A stretch of 64,000 nt of DNA. Source: Pararhizobium gei. Lineage in GTDB: Bacteria; Pseudomonadota; Alphaproteobacteria; Rhizobiales; Rhizobiaceae. The stretch spans positions 4,312,142-4,376,141 of the forward strand of contig NZ_CP119409.1 in NCBI RefSeq assembly GCF_029223885.1. The letters are read 5' to 3'. A program made the position numbers and the translations under genes. How positions within the stretch are numbered: the first letter of the stretch is position 1; each line of letters starts with the position of its first letter. Under the pieces are notes generated by a model that saw nothing but the letters and a program-made list of their open reading frames with translations, searched no databases and was not told the origin of the DNA. Positions 1-8,767 of this stretch are shown here, one piece after another.

Positions 1-202
1 GATGTATCGTGCCGGCCGCTTTCGGCCCGAGCAGGTGGCCGCCGATCTCTCCGGGCTTGTGGTCGATGGCTGGCGTCCGCCGGCCGGCAGTTCGCTGTAC
101 TTTTCCAGTTTCGGCCTGAACCTGTTCGACATAGCGCTGGCGCAGCGGGTGCTGCAACGGGCCGGGCAACACGATATCGGCACGGTGTTGCCGCTGTTCT
201 AA
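1..202 (+). CDS. Ornithine cyclodeaminase/mu-crystallin family protein, C-terminal end (partial)
   Basis: Only the last 66 or so residues are in the window; the gene begins upstream. The tail contains SSFGLNLFDIALAQRVLQRA, which resembles the conserved SxGxxxxD...A segment near the C-terminus of ornithine cyclodeaminase and alanine dehydrogenase-like NAD(P)-dependent enzymes. That family acts on amino acids or imino acids, but the substrate cannot be read from this fragment. The stop codon lies 12 bp before the sulfurtransferase gene on the same strand, so the two are probably co-transcribed. An ATG at position 2 is very unlikely to be the true start. Confidence 0.6.
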   Translation, partial: MYRAGRFRPEQVAADLSGLVVDGWRPPAGSSLYFSSFGLNLFDIALAQRVLQRAGQHDIGTVLPLF

Positions 203-214
203 TGTGGAGGTTCC

Positions 215-1048
215 ATGCCTGTTCTGATTTCTGCGACCGAATTGCTGGCCCGCCTTGGCGAGGACCGCCTTGTGCTGGTCGATGTCCGCCCGGAAGCCGA
301 CTGGCGCGCCTCCACCCTGCCCGGCGCCGTTAGCCTGAATGTCTATGATTACTTCATTCCGGAAAGCGACGAGGCCGGCATTGCCGGCATGGCGGCAGGC
401 ACGCTGGCGGCCTTCAAGGCCCTGTCGATCGATACTGCGAAGACCACCGTATTCTTCGAAAACCAGACCGGAATGATTTCGCCGCGGGGCCTGTGGTTCC
501 ACGAACTCGTGGGCCTGGAAGGTGGCCTGATCCTCGACGGCGGCTATCAGGCCTGGATCGCCGCCGGCGGCACCGTGGCCCCGGGCAAAGGCGAGCCTGC
601 CACCATCACCCAGTCAAAAGCGCCAATGACGGCGGACGATTTTCACCGCGAGCTCGTTGCCTCGACAGCCGAGGTTCTCGATCACGACCCGTCCACCACC
701 GATATTTTTGACGCCCGCCGGCTGACCGAATTCGAAGGCACGTTCCTCCATCCCTGCTGCGCCCGTCCCGGCCGTATTCCGGATGCCAAGTTCATGTATT
801 TCGAAGACATGCTGGTCGATGGCCATTATCGCCCTGCGGCCGACATCCGCGCCCGTGCGCTCGACGCCGGTTTGTCGCCGGATCATACGATCATCAGCTA
901 TTGCCACCGCGGCGCCCGCGCTGCGACCGCGCTGTACGGCCTTCGGATGGCCGGCTTCAAGGATGTGCGGATCTTTGTCGGCTCATGGCACGAATGGGCC
1001 GGCAACAGCGCATTGCCGCTGCATATCGGCCCTTGCGAAGCTGCATGA
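215..1048 (+). CDS. Two-domain sulfurtransferase (rhodanese family)
   Basis: The protein has 277 residues, the usual length for tandem-rhodanese thiosulfate or 3-mercaptopyruvate sulfurtransferases. The N-terminal domain has LVDVRPEADW near residue 22 and carries no active-site cysteine (FFENQTGMISPRG). The C-terminal domain holds the catalytic loop CHRGAR with the cysteine at about residue 230, followed by the SWHEWA-type motif. Such enzymes move sulfane sulfur to cyanide or thiols in the cytoplasm. A GGAGG ribosome-binding site 6 nt before the ATG fixes the start. The gene follows an ornithine cyclodeaminase-family gene and converges on the methylmalonyl-CoA mutase gene with only 15 bp between the two stops. 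The physiological sulfur donor is not evident. Confidence 0.85.
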   Translation: MPVLISATELLARLGEDRLVLVDVRPEADWRASTLPGAVSLNVYDYFIPESDEAGIAGMAAGTLAAFKALSIDTAKTTVFFENQTGMISPRGLWFHELVGLEGGLILDGGYQAWIAAGGTVAPGKGEPATITQSKAPMTADDFHRELVASTAEVLDHDPSTTDIFDARRLTEFEGTFLHPCCARPGRIPDAKFMYFEDMLVDGHYRPAADIRARALDAGLSPDHTIISYCHRGARAATALYGLRMAGFKDVRIFVGSWHEWAGNSALPLHIGPCEAA

Positions 1049-1063
1049 GTGAGCCGCGACTCC

Positions 1064-3217
1064 TCACTGATTGCGCAAGTTGCCCTGCATGAGATCGATG
1101 ACTGCGCGTGCCGCTTCCAGAACATTGGTTCCGGGGCCAAAGACGGCGGAGACGCCGTGGCTGATGAGAAAGTCATAGTCCTGACGCGGAATGACGCCGC
1201 CGACCACGACGATGATGTGCCCGGCACCCCGGGCCTTCAGCGCTTCGATCAGTTTCGGGGCCAGCGTCTTGTGGCCGGCTGCCAGCGACGAGATGCCCAC
1301 GACATGCACCTTGCTTCTGACAGCGAGTTCGGCCGCCTCGTCGGGTGTCTGGAACAGCGGGCCGGCCAGTACCTCGAAACCGATATCGCCGAAAGCCGAC
1401 GCGATGATCTTGGCGCCGCGGTCATGACCGTCCTGGCCGAGCTTGGCGACCATGATCTTCGGCTGCGCCCCCAGCGTGCCCGCGAAGTCTGAAAGGCGGG
1501 CGACGAGGGTGTTGTACTCCGGATCGTCGGCATAGGCGTCGCCATAGACGTCGGTCACGACCTCGGGCACGGCTGAGTGATCGCCGAAGGTGGCGCGCAT
1601 GGCATCGGAAATCTCGCCGACAGTGGCGCGGGCGCGGGCGGCGTCGACGGCGGCCTCCAGCAGGTTGCCGCTGCCGGTGCGCGCCACGTCTGCGAGGCGG
1701 GCAAGGGTGTCTTCCACCGTTTTCGGGTCACGCTGGCGCCGGGTCTGTTCGAGGCGCTTCACCTGCGCCAGCCGCACGGCCGTGTTGTCGATCTGCAGGA
1801 TATCGATCGGCGCCTCGTCGTTCAGCCGGTATTTGTTGACCCCGACGATCACCTCGTCGCCCTTGTCGACGGCGGCCTGACGCCGCGTCGCGGCTTCCTC
1901 GATCCGCCGCTTCGGCATGCCTGTCGCGACCGCCTTGGTCATGCCGCCCATGGCCTCAACCTCCTCGATCAGCGCCCAGGCCTCTACCGCCAGATCGTTG
2001 GTCAGGCTTTCGACATAGTAGGAGCCCGCCAGCGGATCGACGACCTTGGTGACGCCCGTCTCGTGCTGCAGGATGAGCTGCGTGTTGCGGGCAATGCGGG
2101 CGGAGAAATCGGTCGGCAGGGCGATCGCCTCGTCCAGCGCATTTGTGTGGAGCGATTGCGTTCCGCCCAGAACGGCAGACATCGCCTCATAGGCCGTGCG
2201 GATCACGTTGTTATAGGGATCCTGTTCCTGCAGCGAGACGCCGGAAGTCTGGCAATGCGTGCGCAGCATCAGGCTGGACGCCTGTTTCGGTTCGAATTCC
2301 TGCATGATGCGGGTCCAGAGCAGGCGTGCGGCGCGCAGCTTGGCCGCTTCCATGAAGAAATTCATGCCGATGGCAAAGAAAAAGGACAGGCGGCCTGCGA
2401 ATTCATCGACATTCAGTCCCTTGGCAAGCGCCGCGCGCACATATTCGCGACCGTCGGCCAACGTGAAAGCCAGTTCCTGCACCAGTGTCGCTCCGGCCTC
2501 CTGCATGTGATAGCCGGAGATCGAGATCGAATTGAACTTCGGCATCTCCTTCGCCGTGTATTCGATGATATCGGCGATGATCCGCATCGAGGGTTCTGGC
2601 GGATAGATGTAGGTGTTGCGGACCATGAACTCCTTGAGAATGTCGTTCTGGATGGTCCCCGACAGTTTTGCACGCGCAACGCCCTGCTCTTCGCCTGCGA
2701 CGATGAAACTGGCAAGGATCGGAATGACCGCGCCGTTCATCGTCATCGATACCGACATTTCGTCCAGCGGTATCTGATCGAACAGGATCTTCATGTCCTC
2801 GACGCTGTCGATCGCCACGCCCGCCTTGCCGACATCGCCCTCGACGCGCGGATGATCGCTGTCATAGCCGCGGTGGGTCGCAAGGTCGAAGGCGACGGAC
2901 AGGCCTTTCTGTCCCGCCGCGAGATTGCGCCGGTAGAAGGCATTGGACTCTTCGGCCTTCGAAAAGCCCGCATATTGCCGGATCGTCCATGGCCGCCCGG
3001 CATACATCGTGGCGCGAGGACCCCGCACGAAGGGGGCAAAGCCCGGCAGGCTGTCGAGGTGGTCGATGCCTCTGATGTCCTCGGCCGTATAAAGCGGCTT
3101 GACGTCGATGCCCTCCGGCGTGCGCCAGGTCAGCGTGTCGGGAGAGGCCTTGAGCTCTTTTTCCGCCAGCGTCTGCCAGTCATCAACCGTTTTGCCAGAC
3201 ATCGTTTTGCCAGCCAT
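1064..3217 (-). CDS. bhbA: Methylmalonyl-CoA mutase
   Basis: This adenosylcobalamin enzyme interconverts methylmalonyl-CoA and succinyl-CoA, the last step of propionyl-CoA assimilation. At 717 residues it is a full-length single-chain mutase. The N-terminal TIM barrel includes the [18 protein letters not shown] stretch and the TYIYPP region; the C-terminal B12 domain has DGHDRG with the cobalt-ligand histidine near residue 598, then the GGVIP loop. The start at 3217 is preferred over an in-frame GTG at 3235 because the AAGGAG ribosome-binding site lies between them. It is 42 bp downstream of pccA on the same strand, so carboxylase and mutase are probably one transcript. In Sinorhizobium meliloti the equivalent gene is named bhbA. 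The epimerase of the pathway is not in the window. Confidence 0.95.
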   Translation of the reverse strand: MAGKTMSGKTVDDWQTLAEKELKASPDTLTWRTPEGIDVKPLYTAEDIRGIDHLDSLPGFAPFVRGPRATMYAGRPWTIRQYAGFSKAEESNAFYRRNLAAGQKGLSVAFDLATHRGYDSDHPRVEGDVGKAGVAIDSVEDMKILFDQIPLDEMSVSMTMNGAVIPILASFIVAGEEQGVARAKLSGTIQNDILKEFMVRNTYIYPPEPSMRIIADIIEYTAKEMPKFNSISISGYHMQEAGATLVQELAFTLADGREYVRAALAKGLNVDEFAGRLSFFFAIGMNFFMEAAKLRAARLLWTRIMQEFEPKQASSLMLRTHCQTSGVSLQEQDPYNNVIRTAYEAMSAVLGGTQSLHTNALDEAIALPTDFSARIARNTQLILQHETGVTKVVDPLAGSYYVESLTNDLAVEAWALIEEVEAMGGMTKAVATGMPKRRIEEAATRRQAAVDKGDEVIVGVNKYRLNDEAPIDILQIDNTAVRLAQVKRLEQTRRQRDPKTVEDTLARLADVARTGSGNLLEAAVDAARARATVGEISDAMRATFGDHSAVPEVVTDVYGDAYADDPEYNTLVARLSDFAGTLGAQPKIMVAKLGQDGHDRGAKIIASAFGDIGFEVLAGPLFQTPDEAAELAVRSKVHVVGISSLAAGHKTLAPKLIEALKARGAGHIIVVVGGVIPRQDYDFLISHGVSAVFGPGTNVLEAARAVIDLMQGNLRNQ

Positions 3218-3259
3218 AAAAGGGTCTCCTTTCACCGTAAACCTCGCTGGGTCCGCATG

Positions 3260-5281
3260 TCATTCGAACTCCATGATCACTTCATCGACGGCAAGACTGG
3301 CGCCTGTCTCGACCGCAACACGTTTCACCGTACCACGGCGTTCGGCGCGCAGCGTGTTTTCCATCTTCATGGCTTCCACGGTAGCAAGCGCCTGTCCCGC
3401 TTCGACGGTTTCGCCTTCCAGGACAGAGATTGATGTCAACACTCCCGGCATGGGGCAGAGCAGCAACTTCGAAGTGTCGGGCGGACGTTTTTTCGGCATC
3501 AGACGGGCAAGATCTGCGACCCTTGGTGAGCGAACATGGACGCGCTGGTCAATACCGCGCCAACGCAGCCGGATGGCGGTGCCGACCAGATAGATTTTCA
3601 CGCCCATGACCGCCCCGTCGACAAGGAACGTGGCATGGCTCTGGCCGGGCGTCCAGTCGCCGGCAGCGGTCAGGACTGTGCCATCCGCCAGTTTGACAAG
3701 GGTGCCCTCGGCGCAGGCGTCGAGCGTCACGGCAACGTCCTGGCCTGCCAGGGTGACGACCCAGTCCTTGCCGATCACCCGACGATGATTGCCGATGGTA
3801 CCGGAAATCTGCACGGCGCGCGCCTGCACCGCTTGATGCACCAGCGTGGCGACGACTGCAAGCTTGACCGCCGATGCTGCATCCGGCTCGACACCGTGGA
3901 AACCATCCGGGAATTCCTCGGCAATGAAGGCAGTGGTGATATTGCCCGACCGGAACCTGTCGTGCTGCATGACTGCGGATAGGAACGGCAGGTTATGGCC
4001 GATGCCCTCGACCTCGAAATCATCGAGTGCAGCGCTCATCGCATCGATCGCGGCCAGTCGCGCAGGTGTCCCCTCTTTTTCAGGGGCCCAGATGCAGAGT
4101 TTGGCGACCATCGGGTCGTAATACATCGAGATTTCTCCGCCCTCGAAGACACCGGTATCGTTACGCACGATGGTGCCGTCGGACGTGACCCCTTCCGCGG
4201 GTGGACGATAGCGCGACAGGCGGCCGATCGACGGCAGGAAGTTGCGGTAGGGATCCTCGGCATAAAGCCGGCTTTCGATCGCCCAGCCGTTCAGTTTCAC
4301 GTCGTCCTGGCCAAAGGACAGCTTTTCACCCGAGGCGACGCGGATCATCTGCTCGACGAGATCGATGCCGGTGATCAGCTCGGTGACCGGATGCTCGACC
4401 TGAAGCCGGGTGTTCATCTCGAGGAAGTAGAAATTGCGGTCGCCGTCGACGATGAACTCCACCGTTCCGGCGGAAAAGTAGCCGACAGCCTTCGATAGCG
4501 CCACGGCCTGCTCGCCCATCGCCTTGCGCGTGGCGGCGTCGAGGAACGGCGAAGGGGCCTCCTCGATCACCTTCTGGTTTCGCCGCTGGATCGAGCATTC
4601 GCGTTCGCCGAGGTACAGCACCGTGCCGTGCTGGTCGCCCAGCACCTGGATCTCGATATGGCGCGGCTGGGTGACGAATTTCTCGATGAAGATCCGGTCG
4701 TCGCCGAAGGACGCCTTCGCCTCGTTCTTCGAGGACTGGAAACCTTCGCGAGCTTCCATATCGTTCCAGGCAATGCGCATGCCCTTGCCGCCGCCGCCAG
4801 CCGACGCCTTGATCATCACCGGATAGCCGATCGACGACGCGATCGCCACGGCTTCATCGGCGTCTGCGATCAGGCCCATATGACCGGGAACGGTGGAAAC
4901 GCCGGCTTCCTGAGCGAGCTTCTTGGATGTTATCTTGTCGCCCATCGCCTGAATAGCGCCGACCGGCGGGCCGATGAACGCGACGCCTTCTTTTTCCAAT
5001 GCTTCGGCGAAGGTGGCGTTCTCGGACAGAAAGCCGTATCCCGGATGCACCGCATCAGCACCGGTGCGCCGGATGGCGTCGAGAATATTCTCGATGACGA
5101 TATAGGACTGGTTCGATGGCGCTGGGCCGATGTGCACCGCTTCGTCGGCCATGGTCACATGCAGCGCCTCGGCATCCGCATCGGAATAGACGGCGACAGT
5201 CGCAATGCCCATTTTCCTCGCCGTCTTGATCACCCGGCAGGCGATCTCGCCGCGGTTGGCTATCAGAATCTTTTTAAACAT
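3260..5281 (-). CDS. pccA: Propionyl-CoA carboxylase, biotin-containing alpha subunit
   Basis: The 673-residue chain joins a biotin carboxylase to a biotin carrier domain and carboxylates propionyl-CoA together with a separate beta subunit. Visible motifs are LIANRGEIACR at the N-terminus, the ATP-grasp glycine loop SAGGGGKGMR near residue 170, MNTRLQVEHPVTE near 300, and the biotin-lysine motif VEAMKMEN near 639. The ATG at 5281 starts the canonical MFKKILIANRGEIA sequence; an upstream in-frame extension has no family similarity. It lies directly before bhbA. The usual pccB partner is missing: only a decayed scrap of it remains upstream at about 5380-5552, so the beta subunit must be supplied from elsewhere or this locus is impaired. 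Confidence 0.95.
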   Translation of the reverse strand: MFKKILIANRGEIACRVIKTARKMGIATVAVYSDADAEALHVTMADEAVHIGPAPSNQSYIVIENILDAIRRTGADAVHPGYGFLSENATFAEALEKEGVAFIGPPVGAIQAMGDKITSKKLAQEAGVSTVPGHMGLIADADEAVAIASSIGYPVMIKASAGGGGKGMRIAWNDMEAREGFQSSKNEAKASFGDDRIFIEKFVTQPRHIEIQVLGDQHGTVLYLGERECSIQRRNQKVIEEAPSPFLDAATRKAMGEQAVALSKAVGYFSAGTVEFIVDGDRNFYFLEMNTRLQVEHPVTELITGIDLVEQMIRVASGEKLSFGQDDVKLNGWAIESRLYAEDPYRNFLPSIGRLSRYRPPAEGVTSDGTIVRNDTGVFEGGEISMYYDPMVAKLCIWAPEKEGTPARLAAIDAMSAALDDFEVEGIGHNLPFLSAVMQHDRFRSGNITTAFIAEEFPDGFHGVEPDAASAVKLAVVATLVHQAVQARAVQISGTIGNHRRVIGKDWVVTLAGQDVAVTLDACAEGTLVKLADGTVLTAAGDWTPGQSHATFLVDGAVMGVKIYLVGTAIRLRWRGIDQRVHVRSPRVADLARLMPKKRPPDTSKLLLCPMPGVLTSISVLEGETVEAGQALATVEAMKMENTLRAERRGTVKRVAVETGASLAVDEVIMEFE

Positions 5282-5379
5282 TGCCTGTCCACCGTTATGT
5301 CTGCTTGAGCTTCTGCCGGCCATTCCATCTTCATTGTCTTCGAGGTTCGGGGAATAGTCCGAAAATCCAGCCGCAACAC

Positions 5380-5552
5380 ATCTTCTAAAAGCGCCCCGGC
5401 AGCGACGAAGGGGTTGGCGAACCGCTTTCATATTCTCGTGAGCCTGCCGCGATCTTGTCAGCCTCGACAAGCTCGAAACAGAAGATATCCGTCGCCCCTT
5501 TTGCGCCCGGGACCGCGATCTCGGCGGCCGGCCAGGCGTCGTTCACATCGGC
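5380..5552 (-). pseudogene. pccB: Remnant of propionyl-CoA carboxylase beta subunit gene (pccB), frameshifted
   Basis: Reading the minus strand from about 5549 gives DVNDAWPAAEIAVPGAKGAT followed by ADKIAAGSREYE. This matches the C-terminal carboxyltransferase region of PccB (family form approximately DxNYAWPTAxIAVMGAKGA...KIAARTKEYE). Near 5425 the match moves to another frame and continues as RFANPFVAA, the next conserved PccB block. Similarity fades after that and the family C-terminus is absent. There is no start codon, and the frameshift plus both truncations show a dead gene. Its position and orientation just upstream of pccA are where pccB normally lies. The call rests on remembered family sequence. 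Confidence 0.8.
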
Positions 5553-5702
5553 CCCAAAAGCGCCTGGAAGAAACCCTCATCGAGAAGCACCTCGAACTGT
5601 TCGCACCGATACGCCGCTGTCTCAACGTCATAGGCTTCAATGCTGAATGCGCTTGTAGCCGAAAGCGGGTTCCTACAAAACCCTGGACCGCGTCTGTATG
5701 GG
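5543..5702 (-). other. Unassigned stretch between the pccB and transposase remnants
   Basis: One minus-strand frame is open here for about 50 codons and ends at a TGA near 5543. It includes AFSIEAYDVETAAYRCEQ, which has a coding-like composition, but I do not recognise a family and see no start codon or ribosome-binding site. It may be another gene scrap caught between the two remnants, or chance. Together with the flanking remnants it makes up most of the 628-bp interval between pccA and the next gene. Confidence 0.3.
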
Positions 5703-5897
5703 CTACCGCTGGCGAAAGCGCGGGGTCTTCTTTGCCCGCGTGAAGCCGACGAGCAGATCGGCGATCTGCTCGTTCTCCTCGTTTGGCTTGGCGCTGTAGC
5801 GATAGCAGGGCTCGCTGACGGCGAAGGTACGGCAGGCCGCCTTTAAAATCGGCCGCAGGAGGCGCACGTCGGGACGAACTCCCGAACAACCGCTCAC
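5703..5897 (-). pseudogene. IS3-family transposase (OrfB-type) fragment
   Basis: A 64-codon reading frame contains KAACRTFAVSEPCYRY, then NEENEQIADLLVGFTRAKKT. This follows the conserved N-terminal part of a group of IS3-family OrfB transposases, whose family form is roughly ACRxFxVSExCYRYxxKxxxENExIADLLVGLTxxxKTWGFG. The match stops where WGFG should follow and a stop codon comes soon after. The DDE catalytic domain, OrfA and terminal inverted repeats are not seen, so this is an inactive relic. It lies beside the pccB remnant and probably marks the event that destroyed that gene. Family assignment is from memory. Confidence 0.65.
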
Positions 5898-5909
5898 GCC
5901 TTAACAATC

Positions 5910-6638
5910 TCAAATATCGAAATTCGTCGGCAGCACGATGATATCGCGGATGGTGACGTTGCGCGGCCTGGTCAGCATGAACAGGATGGCGTCCGCCACT
6001 TCCTTCGGCTCGATCAGACTGCCGGATTCCTTGGCCTTCTTCAGGTTTTCCTCCGGCCAGTCGGCGAGGAGCGCACTGATCACCGGTCCGGGAGACACCG
6101 ATCCGACCCGCACGCCCTTCTTGTTGACCTGCCGGCGAACGGTCTGCACGAAGCAGGTGATCGCCCATTTCGATGCGGAATAGACCGGTTCCCACGGAAC
6201 CGGAAAGTGGCCCGCGACCGAACTGGTGACGATGATGTCGCCCGTGCCGCGCTCGATCATATGCGGCAGCACGTCGTGGACGTTCTTCATCACGGCATTG
6301 ACGTTGAGATTGAGCATCATGTCGATATTGGCGCTGTCGGCATCGACGAGGTCGCCACCGATATAGGTGCCTGCATTGGCGTGAAAAATATCGATCCGGC
6401 CGGTCATTTCCAGGATCGACGGCACCATCGAGGCGCAACTGCGGGGTTCGAGCAGGTCGATCACCAGCGGTATCGCGTCCTCGCCGAGTTCGACGCAAAT
6501 CCTCTCCAGAGCCGCCTGGTCCCGGTCGACCAGCACGACGCGCGCACCGGCGTCCATCATCGCTCTTGTACTCGCAAGGCCGATGCCCGAGGCCGCCCCC
6601 GTTACTGCCGCGATCTTGCCTTCCAGTTCCTGTGCCAT
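5910..6638 (-). CDS. Short-chain dehydrogenase, ribitol 2-dehydrogenase-like
   Basis: This 242-residue SDR has the NAD-binding TGAASGIG motif near residue 14, the HANAG motif, and the catalytic YSASK. Its C-terminal half (RVGSVSPGPVISALLADWP, then VADAILFMLTRPRNVTIRDI) closely resembles the remembered sequence of enterobacterial ribitol 2-dehydrogenase, so a role oxidising a polyol to a ketose is likely. The start at 6638 follows AAAGGTGGA; a longer upstream reading frame overlaps the PfkB gene and is not supported. It is the last gene of the polyol operon that begins near 15962. The exact polyol is not shown by the sequence. Confidence 0.8.
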   Translation of the reverse strand: MAQELEGKIAAVTGAASGIGLASTRAMMDAGARVVLVDRDQAALERICVELGEDAIPLVIDLLEPRSCASMVPSILEMTGRIDIFHANAGTYIGGDLVDADSANIDMMLNLNVNAVMKNVHDVLPHMIERGTGDIIVTSSVAGHFPVPWEPVYSASKWAITCFVQTVRRQVNKKGVRVGSVSPGPVISALLADWPEENLKKAKESGSLIEPKEVADAILFMLTRPRNVTIRDIIVLPTNFDI

Positions 6639-6657
6639 ATGCGTTCCACCTTTTATG

Positions 6658-7713
6658 TCAGATCGATTTGTTTTTGCCGATTGCGCGCTCCGGCGGCCCT
6701 CGCCGGCCCCATTGCGCTGCGGTCTCCAAGCAGTCCCGCCAGCGCGCAACGCCGTCCGTGGTTCCTGCAGTGCGCAGCGAGCAGGCGGCGGCGGCATGCC
6801 CCAGCCACAGGCTGTCTTCGAGCGGCCAGTTTTCATGCAGACCGTAGAGAAAGCCTGCGGCAAAGGCATCTCCGGCGCCATTCGGACCGACGATCACCTC
6901 TGCAGGTACGGTGACGGAGCCGACGTAAACCGCTTGCCCGTCCCGTGGGACGGTAATTGCACCTTCCGGAAAATGCACGGTCACCAATTGCATGGCGCCC
7001 TGACGGAGGATGCCGGTCGCCGCCGCCACACAGGCCTCGATATCCGTCCGTCCATTGGCGAGGGTCGGAATTTGCGCCAGCGCGCCGATCTCGCTGTCAT
7101 TGACGATCAGCGTGTCGAGAAAAGGCAGACACGGCAGGATCAGCCCGCGCAGCCGTTCCGGCGTCACGGTGCAGAGTTCGAGATTGGTTCGAAGGCCCGC
7201 CTGGCGCGCTGCCTTGAGGACCGTCACCCACCCATTGACATCGTCCTTCCAGCGCCCATCCATGGTGGGATGGATGCCGGGCAGGCCAAGATGCATGAAG
7301 CGCGCCGTCGTGGCGGAAAAATCGAAATGATCCGGCGACAACAGGCTGGAGACGCCGAGATCGGAGATATGCGTCCGCTGGCCACTCGCCTGCGAGATGA
7401 AGGCTTCGGTCGCATGGGTCGGCGCCTCGCGGCTCACATGCATCTGCCGGCGTTCAATCCCGGCCCGGTCCGCTTCCGCGATCAGCTTGCGGCCGGCGGC
7501 GTCGTCGCCAACCAGACCGATGGTTTCAACCGGAATGGACGGGTCGAGCCGCTTGATGTCGATGGCAAGGTTGCAGGCCGGACCACCGCCGCGTTCTTCA
7601 AGCCCCCAGGCGATGCCGACGCTATCCTCCCGCGGCCAGACGTCTATTTTGCGATTTCGGTCCAGGCACCAGGTGCCGCCGGCAATGAAGCCGTGCCTTT
7701 GCATTCCGGCCAT
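6658..7713 (-). CDS. PfkB-family sugar kinase
   Basis: The 351-residue protein ends with the PfkB signature GPNGAGDAFAAGFLYG, which holds the catalytic aspartate near residue 290. The early glycine-rich GGGPACNLAIDIKRL segment corresponds to the first PfkB substrate motif. PfkB enzymes phosphorylate sugars, ketoses or sugar phosphates with ATP. A GTGGAGGAAAC ribosome-binding site precedes the ATG. It lies 19 bp before the ribitol dehydrogenase-like SDR and 25 bp after a class I aldolase-like gene, so a dehydrogenase, kinase, aldolase sequence is a natural reading. A second, distinct PfkB kinase is encoded at 19722, so the locus probably phosphorylates two different ketoses or ketose phosphates. 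Confidence 0.85.
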   Translation of the reverse strand: MAGMQRHGFIAGGTWCLDRNRKIDVWPREDSVGIAWGLEERGGGPACNLAIDIKRLDPSIPVETIGLVGDDAAGRKLIAEADRAGIERRQMHVSREAPTHATEAFISQASGQRTHISDLGVSSLLSPDHFDFSATTARFMHLGLPGIHPTMDGRWKDDVNGWVTVLKAARQAGLRTNLELCTVTPERLRGLILPCLPFLDTLIVNDSEIGALAQIPTLANGRTDIEACVAAATGILRQGAMQLVTVHFPEGAITVPRDGQAVYVGSVTVPAEVIVGPNGAGDAFAAGFLYGLHENWPLEDSLWLGHAAAACSLRTAGTTDGVARWRDCLETAAQWGRRGPPERAIGKNKSI

Positions 7714-7738
7714 CTCGTTTCCTCCACCCGTCCCCGCA

Positions 7739-8722
7739 TCAACTCATCAGTACCTTTTCGGTGATCCGGACATCGTCTTCGATACTGCGCAGCGGGCGCT
7801 GGCCGGATGTCTGGAGCGCGCCGTGGTAGGCCTTTACGGCCTCCAACGGCAAAACCTCGCCATCGGCGACCGAACGCATCAGCGTGATCATGGCGCGAGG
7901 ATCTTCCGCGAGATTGATCTTGCGGCCGAATAACGCGACGCGCGCGCCGTATTTCTCCGCCTGATGGATGAGCTCGAACGTGTCGCGCGCCGTGCCGGCG
8001 CCGCCGCCGAGCACGCCGACCACGAGATCCGGGTCGTAAGAGGCCAGTTCCTCCAGCGCCTGAGGACCGTTGAACGGGATCTTGAGGAATTGCGGCCGCT
8101 GCGCGCGGGTAAGGCCGGCCAGCGTTCGGCAGATGCAGTCATTGACATAATGAGGCTGCAGGTCCGGGTCGATGCCGGTATCGACATTGGGATTGAAGAC
8201 TTCGAGGAAATAATTGAACTCGTTGTCGGCAGCCTCGTCGACGAAATCGAGAAAGGCAAGCTGGGACTCGTAGTCCGCGTCAAGATCATTGTTGAAGGTG
8301 ATCGAATAGAGGCCCAGATCGCTCTGGCGGCGGGAGGCCTCGATCGAGGCCGTCCGATAGGGCCGGGAGGGCTCTTTTGCATAGGTGGCACCGCGGCCGA
8401 CCCAGATGTCGGTCGTGTCATTGGCCCTGAACGCCGATTTGACACTGCTGCCGTCAAAAGCGCCGGTTTCGTTCAGGATCTCGAGGTTGGATGCCGAGGC
8501 CAGCATGATATCGATCACGTCCTGGGCAATGACGGCGCGCACCTGATCAAGGAATTCCGCGCGTGTGCGATACCGCGAGAATGTCGCGTCCTTGGCAAGG
8601 TTCGGACCGCAGGAACGGATGCTCGGCCCCATGTCGCCGTCCTTGGCATCGGCGATGATGAAATCACCCCGTCGGTAATTTCCTGCCTTGATCCGGGCAA
8701 GTTTGGTATCGTAGCGCGTCAT
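7739..8722 (-). CDS. Class I aldolase-like protein (LacD/DhnA-type TIM barrel)
   Basis: I do not recognise a characterised close relative. The 327-residue chain has KIPFNG near residue 220, where DeoC/LacD/DhnA aldolases carry the Schiff-base lysine. It then has VVGVLGGGAGTARDTFEL and ARVALFGRKI, resembling the phosphate-binding GGG...GRxI end of those barrels. A retro-aldol cleavage of a ketose phosphate would fit its place between a PfkB kinase and two dehydrogenases, but this is inference. The start at 8722 has GAGGA upstream; a longer frame from 8749 lacks a good site. It is transcribed with its neighbours in the polyol operon. Confidence 0.6.
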   Translation of the reverse strand: MTRYDTKLARIKAGNYRRGDFIIADAKDGDMGPSIRSCGPNLAKDATFSRYRTRAEFLDQVRAVIAQDVIDIMLASASNLEILNETGAFDGSSVKSAFRANDTTDIWVGRGATYAKEPSRPYRTASIEASRRQSDLGLYSITFNNDLDADYESQLAFLDFVDEAADNEFNYFLEVFNPNVDTGIDPDLQPHYVNDCICRTLAGLTRAQRPQFLKIPFNGPQALEELASYDPDLVVGVLGGGAGTARDTFELIHQAEKYGARVALFGRKINLAEDPRAMITLMRSVADGEVLPLEAVKAYHGALQTSGQRPLRSIEDDVRITEKVLMS

Positions 8723-8767
8723 GGCTTGGTCCTCGGTTTTATGCAGCAAGAGATCGTCGAGGCTGGG

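Noticed and set aside
1577..3433. Long plus-strand open frame (618 codons) over the methylmalonyl-CoA mutase gene
   Set aside because: It is antisense to a clear full-length gene, has no ribosome-binding site and no family similarity; GC-rich codon use creates such frames.
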